Below are positions 55,462 to 64,000 of a DNA stretch of 64,000 nucleotides, one piece after another (positions within the stretch are counted from its first letter, which is position 1; every line of letters starts with the position of its first letter). The position numbers were made by a program, and so were the translations under genes. The DNA comes from Hyphodiscus hymeniophilus. Taxonomy: Eukaryota > Ascomycota > Leotiomycetes > Helotiales > Hyphodiscaceae. The notes below the pieces were generated by a model that saw only the letters and a list, made by a program, of their open reading frames with translations, did not search any database and was not told where the DNA came from. Where the stretch lies: assembly GCA_016508695.1 (NCBI GenBank), contig VNKQ01000008.1, positions 372,001 to 436,000 on the forward strand, in the 5' to 3' direction.

Positions 55462-56292
55462 TGCGTGTTGCAGATCAAGGGATTGTCGTCTGGCGGGGTT
55501 CTCAGAGTCAAAAGTAAAGGCCTACTGGCCTTTTGTTGTGGGTGTCTGAGTTTTGGTTTTCGAATACCCGCTGAGGACTCATACCCGTTTTGCGACTTCC
55601 GATTTTAGAAGAATCTTCATCTCACCAATACTAGATTATTGTTTGCAAGTTCAGCATCATTCAGGCTAGATGAGCGAAATTTAGCATTAATGATAGAACT
55701 TTAAATTTTGAGGATACGGGAGAAGTCCTGGTTGGCGTGGCGATCCTGCATGAAATCGCACGCCACCACAGCCATGAGGCTGAAGACGATTTGTGGCACG
55801 GCTGTAGCTTAACACACTCCTTTTTGATATATTAGAAATAGTAAGACCTTGATGGGTGGGGTCTTATTAGAGGAATCCCATTGCTCCATCAAAATGTAAT
55901 CTCTGCCTACAAGGCGCAAACACAACGAAATGTGTACAAATTTCTGATGAGAGCCTTCCAACGTGCCTAAGAAAGGATATAGAATACGACTTTGAATTTG
56001 TTTAAAGAGATATACAGTTGTGGATGAATTTCGAAATACTTAAAGTCAAAGTTCCTGATATGTTTTCCGGCACACAGTGTTTCCGGTACGCAGTGACGGA
56101 CGTTAGGCATTTTGGCACACTGGCAGTTCAGTGTGGCATCTGGGGAGCCTTAAAGAGAGCGCGTGTTTTCTGAGAGAGAAATAGGTGTAGAGCTGGATGG
56201 CTGCGTTTATTTGTCTTACAAACCGAATCTCACTACGTAATTGTACAAATATTCCATATCTCCTGAAATCACACGTAGCCGACCACCTGCTT
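55462..56292. other. Intergenic stretch with TIR-like copy 4
   Basis: No gene seen. It includes the repeat at 56056-56106. An open frame crossing it on the minus strand is not supported. Confidence 0.35.
56056..56106 (-). repeat. TIR-like repeat copy 4 (degenerate, inverted)
   Basis: GATATGTTTTCCGGCACACAG then TTTCCGGTACGCAGTGACGG and ACGTTAGG aligns to the other copies with several changes. The flank ACTTAAAGTCAAAGTTCCT is shared with copy 3. Confidence 0.4.
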
Positions 56293-56906
56293 TTAGGCCT
56301 CCACTCTATCGTGTATGTACTCAATTCTGAACTCTAGACCCTCCGGGTAGTAATATACACCGCGCACTTCGTTTCTTTCTGTCTCATGTTCTGTTATCTC
56401 CCAATCGCGGCTTGTGAGACCTCCCCTTTCATCCACAACAAGAAGACGATAATCGGACTTGTCCTCAGGGTCCACGTTAGTCATTGAAAGTCTCCTCCCT
56501 GGGTAAGAGTCAGCCTACTCCAAAGCGAAATTGCGAGTTTCTTACCATCAGGTCCGAGCCCGGACTGTGTGGGTATGATTTTCAGTTTGATTAGACAGTC
56601 TCTGTTGAACCTGAAGCTCCGAAACGAAGGACGCCTATGAAGCTGCCATGATATCTTCTCATCGCAAAGGACATTCCATTCGTAAAGAATATTTCCTGGC
56701 TCGAAATGGTCTATTTCGAGAAGGCCCACAGATACCTTCGTGCGTAACCTCTGAGCGATTGTGTACCAAGAATAGCCTGTTCCATTTATGATGTCTTTTA
56801 GCTCTCGTCGAATTTCGCGGTTACTAAGTTGGCTAACACGGCCAATTTCGTTCTTTTCTGCATGGGTGTAGTTCCCGAGTGAGGAGCGTTGCTTGAATCT
56901 CTGCAT
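56293..56906 (-). CDS. Hypothetical protein, two exons
   Basis: Exons 56546..56906 and 56293..56498 (intron GTAAGA..ACCCAG), 188 aa. The joined frame reads GLGPDG-RRLSMTNVDPEDK, which keeps the charged composition. The N-terminal half is basic and helical (REIRRELKDIINGTGYSW, IAQRLRTKVSV); the C-terminal half is acidic with RLLVVDERGGLTSRDWE and YYYPEGLEFRIEYI. No family recognised. Confidence 0.55.
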
Positions 56907-57322
56907 TATGCCGAATAATCCCTAGAAAGTAACTGAGTGAGGGAAATAGGAACAAATTATATGCATCGCGCTCGGCGCTTTTCTGAACTCTCGTGAAGTT
57001 GAAGTTGAACAACAGCCGCGCGCCAAGCATATGCTGCATAAGAAACAGATTACGAAATTTTGATTTTCAGCACCAAGCATTGGTTCGAAGCCAGATTATT
57101 CTTCGGTAATGATAGATGCAGTATGCTAAGCAAGCCGTTAGCATGAGGAGCTTCATAATGTCTTTCAGGGGGCTCTGCATCAAGAAGTTTTTTTTTCTGG
57201 CTGTGCCATTATAGCGGTTGGAGTTGCGAGTCAAGGAGCAATATCCCGCCCTAACTATTGCTGATGACATGGAGATAGTTTGGATTGGTAGTTCTACAAC
57301 ATAAAAAATTGGCTAGAAACCT
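56907..57322. other. Short intergenic region
   Basis: No gene or repeat recognised; the right end is the 3' flank of the long orphan gene. Confidence 0.3.
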
Positions 57323-60300
57323 CTATCTATCTTTCCTTTTTTTTTCCTTCTTATCAAGACGAGCCAGCTGTCTCATGAGTTCAACCCGTTTCGCGGCCAA
57401 AATAGCATCTTCGTCCTCAGTATCTTCGTCTTCGCTACTGCTCACAGAGTCACTGTCGCTGACTACAAAGCTATCATCGTCACTGTCCCTGATTCTGTCA
57501 GTATTAATACAGTCATAATCAGCAATTGCACTCACTCGTCTTCATCCTCTTCAGTCTCGCTTACCACCTCCCTATCTCGACGTTTTCCATGAGATTCCCC
57601 TCCCCGCGCTTCGGCTTCCAGCATGGCTCTCTTCCTAATCTTGCCACGCTAATGATTAGACAAGTCCCTCTGTGAAACTCTGCCCTCACGGACTCTGTCT
57701 GCTTCCACCGTTCTCAGTAGACGCTTCGTTGCTGACCAGGCCCATGGCGCCTTAGGCGCTGTTTCACCAGAAAGCCTTCGGTATTTGACTGCCTCAACTT
57801 CGATTTGATTACCCCACCTACTGCGCACGTCTGACTGCCAGTACGCTTTGATCACCGAGCCACCTCCAGGAATCCGAAATTTGAGTATAAACGCAGTGAC
57901 TGCACGTCGACAGAAAACGTCCTCTTCATCCCGTTCAACGCTCGGCACTCCGCAAATGCTGACTTGTGACCACAAGATACCATCCAGTTCGTCCTTCTTC
58001 CCGAACGGGAACTTTGGAGCTCCTCCCGGCATGTTCAAACACTCTTGCCACGCCCCCCTAAACTTACTTTTGGGCAAGAACTGCCAGGCGGGATATTTTG
58101 GATTGAGGAGGACGAACCTGAGAAGGAGCTGACCTCCTCTCAGTTTGTCCTTTCCCTATACTCCCCCCACGGTCCTGTCACCCATGATCCTCATTATTAT
58201 GATCTTATTGTCTATGACTCGTGTAACAATCCCGGGCTGCACTGTAGTTGCGACGGCTTGGTATTCTTCAATCTCTGCGGATGGCGCCTCCACAACCAGC
58301 ATTTCGTCTTCCGCATACTGCGACCGTGGAGTACGAGGCTTCTTTGCTTTCTTGTCCTTAGACCTTGTCATCCTCCTTGGGGTTTCCTCCTCGTCCTGGG
58401 GTTCCCACTTGTCCAAATTGCCTATCACAGCATCGTGGTAGAGATCGTTGCCACGGTATGTATTAGCTGCATCAGCCACAGCGCGCGAAAAGGCTAACAA
58501 GATGCTGGCCTTTCGTGGGTTTTCTATACAAGCCTGCTGTAAATTGAGCATACCGGTCACCGTAGCTACTATCTCAGAGATATACACTTCGCTTGGGAGG
58601 AAGGAAGAGGGTTGCACATTGTTTGCATTGCAAAGGTGAGAGACGCGCTGAAACACTTCATGGACCTTAGATGCAGCCGATTTATCGACCTTGCCTGCAG
58701 CGGTAGAGTGCACAAACTTCTGCAATCGTCCATCTCTTCTAGAAACCGTCTTTAAGATGTTGTAAGTCTCCGTTTGAAATTCCAAGCTTGGGATAGAATC
58801 ACCGTCCGGCTTTTCGTTCAAGGACTTGAGGTAATTTCGCGAAGTGTAAATGTTACCAATCACGGCCTGCATTAACAGAGGATAGTCGATATAGAAACTC
58901 TGGAGCTATTTATTGCGGGCCTCTAAGTTCTTCCTCGCAGTAGTGTCAGAAGTGTTCACTCGACATTGTCTTTCAAGATGAAGGAGATCCCTGACGCCAG
59001 TAACCATAAGTGTGAATCCATCTCCTTCGAGAAGATGAAGAAGAGGTGCGTATGCTTCCTCCTGACGCAGTGTCTCTCTGACCTTCGATACGGCTTTTTC
59101 AGCTTCTTCGTCACTCTTCCCTGAAACTAAACTTTGAAGGTAGCGGTGCAGATGTCCTTCAGGCCCACCAATGAATTCCAACATCTCATTCATCAACCCT
59201 TGGGTTTTTGAACTGAGCTCTGACATGCCTGGAGCGATTGGAGCTAACGCGTCAACAAAACTGGTTGGATAGTTTCGCTCGAGAAACCATCCCTTGACGG
59301 ACTCTCTGAGTAGTTTGTAATCTTCCCTGGCCTTATAGTCGTCTGGCTGTTCAGTGACTCGTTTGTAGAGCTCGACAGAATGGCCAATAGTGTCCGCAAA
59401 ACTCGATATTTCGTCAACGTCGGGAAGGACGATCTTCATCTGCTCGTCCGCAGCAGCGACCTTGTTCTGCTCCTCTGCTTTTGATCTTGCCACTTGGACG
59501 ATGTTCGCTATCTCATCCCCAATGATTTTGGTCTCGGTCTGGTGTTCCGTATGCTTGGCAGATCCAGCGGGGGCTTTCTGCTGGAGGTGTCGAGCAAGAA
59601 GATACCTCTGTAGAGGCCCTTCATGGCCACCTATCGAGGACATAATGGCCTCCACTTCAGATGACAAAGGTGTGTCTTTGTCACTGATCTCACTTCCGCT
59701 GTCACTTTGGTCTTCCTCTATTTCTTTCACCACCTCTAGCTCCTCGGGCTGCCAGCTCTGTTCTCGAAGTTCCACCCTGTCCCCTGGTTTTGGTACATCA
59801 ATATATGCGTGGCCAAGCTCCTTCTCCTCATTTCTTAGGAACTCCGCGAGTAATTTATTTATCGTTTCTAGCTCATTTCGGAATTTGTTATTAGCCTCCG
59901 TATCGAATTTCGATGGGTCTTCCATCTAGCGATCACGAGCGAGCTGTATATAGTAGGCTTCGGTATATATTTTTGAAAATTTTGTTTTGCGAGCGAAGTC
60001 GTTCACAACCACATCAAAGAATTGCTGCCCCTGAAGACGAGGCTCGCGCAGAGGCATGATTTCGACATGGCCAAAATGCTTTGCCAATGTCATTTTTTTC
60101 GTACGTTTCGTAATGCTTTGATTAACTTTCTCGAGTTCTTTTATGCCATTTTGTTGGTAGGTGTTGAATTCACTTTTGAGGCCAAGTCTGGGATGCCATA
60201 GGGACATTCCTGGTTATCACTCATCTTGAAGCCAGCATAGAAGGTGCGCCAGGCCTGAAACTGACGCTTCTGGATTTCGAGAGCAGTGGTCCATTCCTTT

Positions 60301-60470
60301 GTGAACTTGTCTCGATCGGCTGGCTTCATAGCCAGAACGGTGCCAAAGTCATCGGCGTTGAGCAGCCTGGTACCCATTGGTAGCCCATCAGTGGCAGGAG
60401 GGGCTGGTAGAGTATTGGCCAAGGCTCCGGTACTCGGGCCAGGCTGGATGGGTTTCATGGTAGTAGCCAT
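57323..60470 (-). CDS. Long orphan protein with three internal repeats, interrupted by four TAG codons and one frameshift
   Basis: From ATG 60470 the frame opens MATTMKPIQPGPSTGALANT and continues to about 60170, where adding one A to the run TCAAAAG joins it to SEFNTYQQNGIKELEKV. From there one frame stays open to the end except for TAG at 59926-59928, 58906-58908, 58156-58158 and 57649-57651; no TAA or TGA occurs. A last intron (57495..57535, GTGAGT..GACAG) leads to an acidic end and TAG 57323. Three repeat units of about 150 aa begin near 59646 (SSIGGHEGPLQRYL), 59184 (EFIGGPEGHLHRYLQSL) and 58755 (TVSRRDGRLQKFVHS). Late segments are basic and Ser/Asp-rich. No family recognised. Either a recent pseudogene or a gene whose stops are recoded. 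Confidence 0.6.
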
Positions 60471-60580
60471 TTGGGATGATTGTGCAATTCCAGATCACAC
60501 AGGAGAGATCGTAGTGAGAGGGTAAGTGCCAGATCACGATATGGGGATTTCTTGAGAGTCAAAAAGTATGGTCCCCCTAT

Positions 60581-60587
60581 ATTTATA
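60581..60587 (-). promoter_or_regulatory. Putative TATA box of the long orphan gene
   Basis: On the minus strand GGATATAAATATAGGG, about 110 nt upstream of ATG 60470. The only clear TATA-like element in a position that suits a start in this part of the window. Confidence 0.45.
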
Positions 60588-61044
60588 TCCCATCGGATGG
60601 CAGGAAGTTCGAGAGAGAATTCGGTTATCGGTCGATGGTTATCGGTATTGGCCAAAGACATATGTAGCCAATAAAATCTACGGCGGCTATGTTCATTCAT
60701 TGCGACAAGACTTGACGACACCTCGAATGCGTCAATCAAGCTTTCAACATGTTAGTCCACCCGCGAGGAAAGATTTTTGTCAAGGAGATTATTGTGAACA
60801 CGAGAGAGGCAGCCGTTGTGAGCTGATGGTCACAGAGACTTGGATCGATCACGTGTGCGTGGGGAGGCACACCAGTAGCCGCGGAAACCTGACGTCGGTT
60901 GGTGGTACTGGAAATTGGTTTTCGAAGAACGATCAGCTGCTCAAATGCTCTATAGAGCCGTGGGTTTTTGGAATCAGGAGTCGTTAAGGTATAAATGAGA
61001 GAGACTGTCCGCATCTCTATGTATATAGCCACTTGTATCCTAAA
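60588..61044. other. Divergent upstream region
   Basis: 5' flanks of the long orphan (minus) and the cupredoxin gene (plus). Open frames crossing it are not supported. Confidence 0.35.
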
Positions 61045-61921
61045 ATGTACCTCCTTACAATAATCAGCCTTTTTTTTTGGCTTGGCCTGGTTCCAAGCAC
61101 GAGATGCTATCCAGAAAATAGGTACGGTACCTACTTGGCAGATCGAGCACATATTTACATTCTGCAGAGCCATAACATCCTTCCACTGGAAGACGAACAT
61201 CTCAGAAGATATTGATATCACAAAGAGCTCAGCCTACTGGATAGGAACCGCTTCTACGACGCGCTGCTTGTTATCAACTGCAGCTCCCAGCACGAAAGTC
61301 CATTATGTTACTATAGGCGCAAACGCAAAATTGGTCTTCGATCCAACTGAGATAGACGCGGATATTGGCGATCTGATTGTCTTCAACTTCCTCGCTCTCA
61401 ACCATACATTAACGCAGTCATCACTGCAGGAGCCATGCACGAACCAGGGAGGATTTAGCACCGGATTTAGTGAATTCAATCCCAAAAATGTGTCTAGAGA
61501 ATTTGTGGTCGAGTATAGCGTCGAGACTCCGAGCCCTCAGTAGTTCTTTTGTGCTCAAACCAATCAACTGTCGCACTGCAGAGCGGGCATAGTATTCGCC
61601 TTAAATGCGAATGGGAAATTGGACTCTTTCTTGTCGGCCGCAACACAGAGCTTATCATCTACTGGCCCGTCCACGACTAGCTCTTCGACATTAATGGTCG
61701 CGACGACTTCGAATATACCCCTCGCTTCTTCGATTATGGCCATCGAGGTTAGAAAGCTGACAACCAATACACCGAGTATCATATCTTCTGGGCCGTCGTC
61801 AATACTTACTGGCAGTAGCGTCAGAGCAAGCCAGTCTCCGATCAGCCCGGCTGTGACTGTTAGGCCAAAGAGTGTCTTCACGCAGCTATTCCTGTTGGCG
61901 ATACTGTTCATGCTATTCTGA
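61045..61921 (+). CDS. GPI-type extracellular cupredoxin (plastocyanin-like), with in-frame TAG at a conserved Trp position
   Basis: Exon 1 61045..61121 encodes a signal peptide (MYLLTIISLFFWLGLVPSTR). The intron 61122..61290 (GTACGG..TCCCAG) joins it to 61291..61921. The domain reads TKVHYVTIGANAKLVFDPTE, IGDLIVFNFLALNHTLTQSS, PCTNQGGFSTGF, then the PSPQ segment, TAG (61541-61543), FFCAQTNQLSHCRAGIVFAL. Family members have Trp before F(F/Y)C, so TAG replaces TGG. Type-1 copper ligands expected: His (NHTL), Cys (FFC), His (SHC). A Ser/Thr-rich stalk and a hydrophobic C-terminus (FTQLFLLAILFMLF) suggest GPI anchoring. Such proteins are secreted and cell-wall associated. 235 codons if the stop is read as an amino acid. 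Confidence 0.75.
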
Positions 61922-62047
61922 GTGACAAAGGAACACCTCACAATGAAACTGGGCGACGAAGTTTTAGTAGAATATATAATATAAACCCCTATACAATATC
62001 TAGAGCAAATGGCATTGCACTACCAATGCTGTTCAAGGAACCCTATC

Positions 62048-62791
62048 CTATCTCAAGGCCACTACCCTCTTCTCGAGCGAGCAAGAAGACCCTTCATCCT
62101 CGACGAAAAGTCTCATTGTATAGTTTTCGATGTACTTCGGCTCGAGGATGTAGTGCATCTTTGTCGAGAGTATCCCCTGCTGGGATGTCATGCAGTGCCA
62201 CTGAGTTTGCCATACTTCATGCGAGAATGCCCTTCCCGGACCAACAACATACCTCTCAAGTGGGCTTCCTCGAGTGCATAGGGCCTCGCACCAGGTATAG
62301 TGGAGATCAAAGCAGCAGTCGCCGACGGATGACACAACACAGATCTGTGCTTCGTTGGATGTGACCTCGATGAAAATGGGGTCGAGGGAGACAATGTCGG
62401 GCTCTTCAAACCAGATTACAGTCGTATCGATAGACTCGAGAATCGTTCGGTTGGTGGAACTACCCCGCGTACATGCGAGCCCACCTTCTGCGACCACCAG
62501 GACCATCTTCAGCTCTCTAGGGTCGATGGAACTATCCCAGGAGTTGATGGCGACAGAGAGTCTCTGGAAGTCAATGCCAACGATGGTGGCAGTACACTGG
62601 TGCTTACGTAGCTCCTCGATCCACCTTAAATCGAAGAACATCTGCCTCCAAGGATGCATGTATTTCTTCCGCTCTGCATAAGTGATCTGCAGAGCTGTCG
62701 CAGTGACGAGGGATATAATATCTGTCGGTCGTAGCATGGAAAATACACCGCTTCGGAATTCGTAGTTGTCTTCAAGATGACTGAGAATCAT
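62048..62791 (-). CDS. Hypothetical protein, possible F-box-like N-terminus
   Basis: 247 aa from ATG 62791. It begins MILSHLEDNYEFRSGVFSML, RPTDIISLVTATALQITYAE, which resembles fungal F-box-like starts (short helices, 'LRPxDIxxLxxAt'). The rest is mixed alpha/beta with QRLSVAINSWDSS and VIWFEEPDIVSLDP. No firm domain. Stop TAG at 62048 is followed by other stops within a few codons, so the end is probably real. Confidence 0.5.
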   Translation of the reverse strand: MILSHLEDNYEFRSGVFSMLRPTDIISLVTATALQITYAERKKYMHPWRQMFFDLRWIEELRKHQCTATIVGIDFQRLSVAINSWDSSIDPRELKMVLVVAEGGLACTRGSSTNRTILESIDTTVIWFEEPDIVSLDPIFIEVTSNEAQICVVSSVGDCCFDLHYTWCEALCTRGSPLERYVVGPGRAFSHEVWQTQWHCMTSQQGILSTKMHYILEPKYIENYTMRLFVEDEGSSCSLEKRVVALR

Positions 62792-63348
62792 TTTCAACTG
62801 CTATAAAATACGATTAACACGATAGATGATGAGTATACAGGGAAAGCTCGACCCAGCGACCTAGTCCAGCTTCACGACAGGGGGTATTCTTTTTATGACG
62901 AACATCATGTGGCCATTAGTGCGAGTTCAGATCAATCTCTGTTTTTACGAAAATAGAAAACGGAATTCAATTTTAGATGTTCGAAAGGTGTGTTAGACGC
63001 GCGTGTCATTGAGCGGCACAGGGCGGCCTAGAAATAGCTACTGTACCTTCCACATCCCGTTTGTTCTAATAGCACCGGACTTTTGCCCAACTTCGGAGTT
63101 GAGGCGGATGGGTTCGAGCTAGCGATAATTCGTACAAGGTTCCTTAGTTTATGTGGAGATTTCAAAGTCTAATCGTGGAATTATTGGTTCAAATGAAAGA
63201 TTGGGGAATACAGTCAATGTAAGGATTACTGCCGTTCGAAATAGCAGTTAGCGTAAAAGGATGGCGAAAAGGTTGTCTGCCAAGCACGTGATGTAGTCAA
63301 ATCAAACAACACGATTTATCATACACAGAGGCTTCTTCACTCCCATCG
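62792..63348. other. Intergenic region
   Basis: Nothing recognisable; A/T-biased with a few short open frames. Confidence 0.3.
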
Positions 63349-63994
63349 TCAGTGCTTGGCACGCTTCGCAGTCTCCCCATCTAAATTAACAATGTCGCAA
63401 ACGTCGCAACATTTCCGCTTGTTACATCCCGTATTTGCATCTTTCCTGATCTCTTCTAAGTCCCTCAGGTCCTGCTCGTCTAAAGCCTCATGGCAGGGCT
63501 CGTCAAAAGCTCCTTCATAGGGCCCACCCAGAAGCGGCTCCGCCGAGCTCTCCATTGACTGCTGCACACCATCGCCAGAAACAATCTCAAAATCCTAGTA
63601 CGGGTGAGCTGCTATCTGCTTTCATGTGTGAGAGAGCTTACGTAGTCTGGCTCTAGACCGGGAACTATCAAATTATTCCTCTCTTGCTCCGCTAGCATTC
63701 GTCTGCTTCTTTCCGACTGAACTGGGCTCTAAGATCGTACACGACACTATTCATGTATCGCATATTGGCTCGCTCCCTACACAAGGCCCGCTCATTAGAC
63801 AAAGCCATTGCAAAGTAACGCTGAAGCTTGGCCCTGGTGGTGTTGTGCTCAGAGACCTCTGCGTCCAGCTTACCACTCACGAAGACCAGCTGAGATTCCT
63901 ATAAGTCGCTAATAGTCGAGTCTCCTTGGGGAGTATTCTGGATGTGCCATTGGGGAAGCACTAGAAGAGGTTCCAAGGCTGCCAGGTCTTGCAT
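63349..63994 (-). CDS. Hypothetical coiled-coil protein at the right edge; TAG and 1-nt frameshift
   Basis: From ATG 63994 the frame reads MQDLAALEPLLVLPQWHIQN, GDSTISDL, TAG (63899-63901), then ESQLVFVSGKLDAEVSEHNT and a helix rich in Arg and Ala. At about 63699-63701 one extra A would join FSRKEADE to MLAEQERNNLIVPGLEPDY. The intron GTAAGC..ACTAG (63595..63641) leads to DFEIVSGDGVQQ and the end at 63349, where the tail has CCDVCDI. The sequence reaches the window edge and may extend beyond. No family recognised. Confidence 0.5.
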
Positions 63995-64000
63995 GATTGC

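Noticed and set aside
60141..60222. Programmed -1 ribosomal frameshift in the long orphan gene
   Set aside because: No slippery heptamer is in phase in the overlap. A one-base homopolymer deletion explains it better.
1..64000. CRISPR arrays, bacterial operons or riboswitches
   Set aside because: Introns and gene families show a eukaryotic fungal genome, and no direct-repeat/spacer pattern was seen.
1..64000. tRNA and rRNA genes
   Set aside because: No segment with a convincing cloverleaf (A-box/B-box) or rRNA signature was found by eye.

Overview
The window is from a filamentous ascomycete (Pezizomycotina, possibly Leotiomycetes). The genes have short spliceosomal introns (about 40-90 nt, GT..AG, with CTAAC/CTGAT-like branch sites), and the protein families are typically fungal: a Zn2Cys6 regulator, End3, an LSH/Irc5 remodeler, Set3, an Npc2-type lipid transfer protein and a DUF3435 recombinase. 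Exon structures were worked out by hand from reading frame, splice signals and family knowledge. No search was run.

The window has two halves. From 1 to about 35 kb it is gene-dense core chromosome: a 5'-truncated Lys/Ser/Pro-rich protein, END3 (endocytosis), a two-pass membrane protein, an LSH/IRC5 SNF2 ATPase, a repeat-flanked basic protein with a Gly-Asp-Ser tail, a TatD/Scn1 hydrolase, a small membrane protein, SPC24 (kinetochore), FIS1 (mitochondrial fission), a RING-H2 ubiquitin ligase, a zinc-cluster transcription factor divergent from CTF18 (cohesion clamp loader), an FHIT-type HIT hydrolase, KRR1 (ribosome biogenesis), SET3 (chromatin), an EBP-type sterol isomerase and NPC2.

After an AT-rich island (about 35.3-35.9 kb) the character changes. 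From 36.5 kb to the right edge the DNA is gene-poor, rich in transposon relics and largely lineage-specific. It opens with a plus-strand DUF3435 tyrosine recombinase of the Starship 'captain'/Crypton type, fused to three Myb-like modules. To its right lie a decayed pogo/Fot1 transposase, a family of about 47-bp TIR-like repeats, and genes that look like accessory cargo: a DnaJ-type zinc protein, a BTB protein, a 3CxxC zinc protein, a sulfite-oxidase-like molybdoenzyme, a DUF1264 (oil-body-associated) protein, several orphans, a repeat-containing protein of about 1000 codons and a GPI-type cupredoxin. The most economical reading is the 5' end of a Starship-like mobile element entering from the left. 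The right boundary is not in the window.

Two anomalies recur. Four conserved or coherent frames (FIS1, the RING ligase, the long orphan and the right-edge orphan) need one extra base at a homopolymer, which suggests assembly errors. Separately, four accessory genes are interrupted by seven in-frame stops in otherwise open frames, and every one is TAG. In the cupredoxin the TAG sits where the family has a conserved Trp. This fits either RIP-type mutation or UAG-to-UGG A-to-I mRNA editing.
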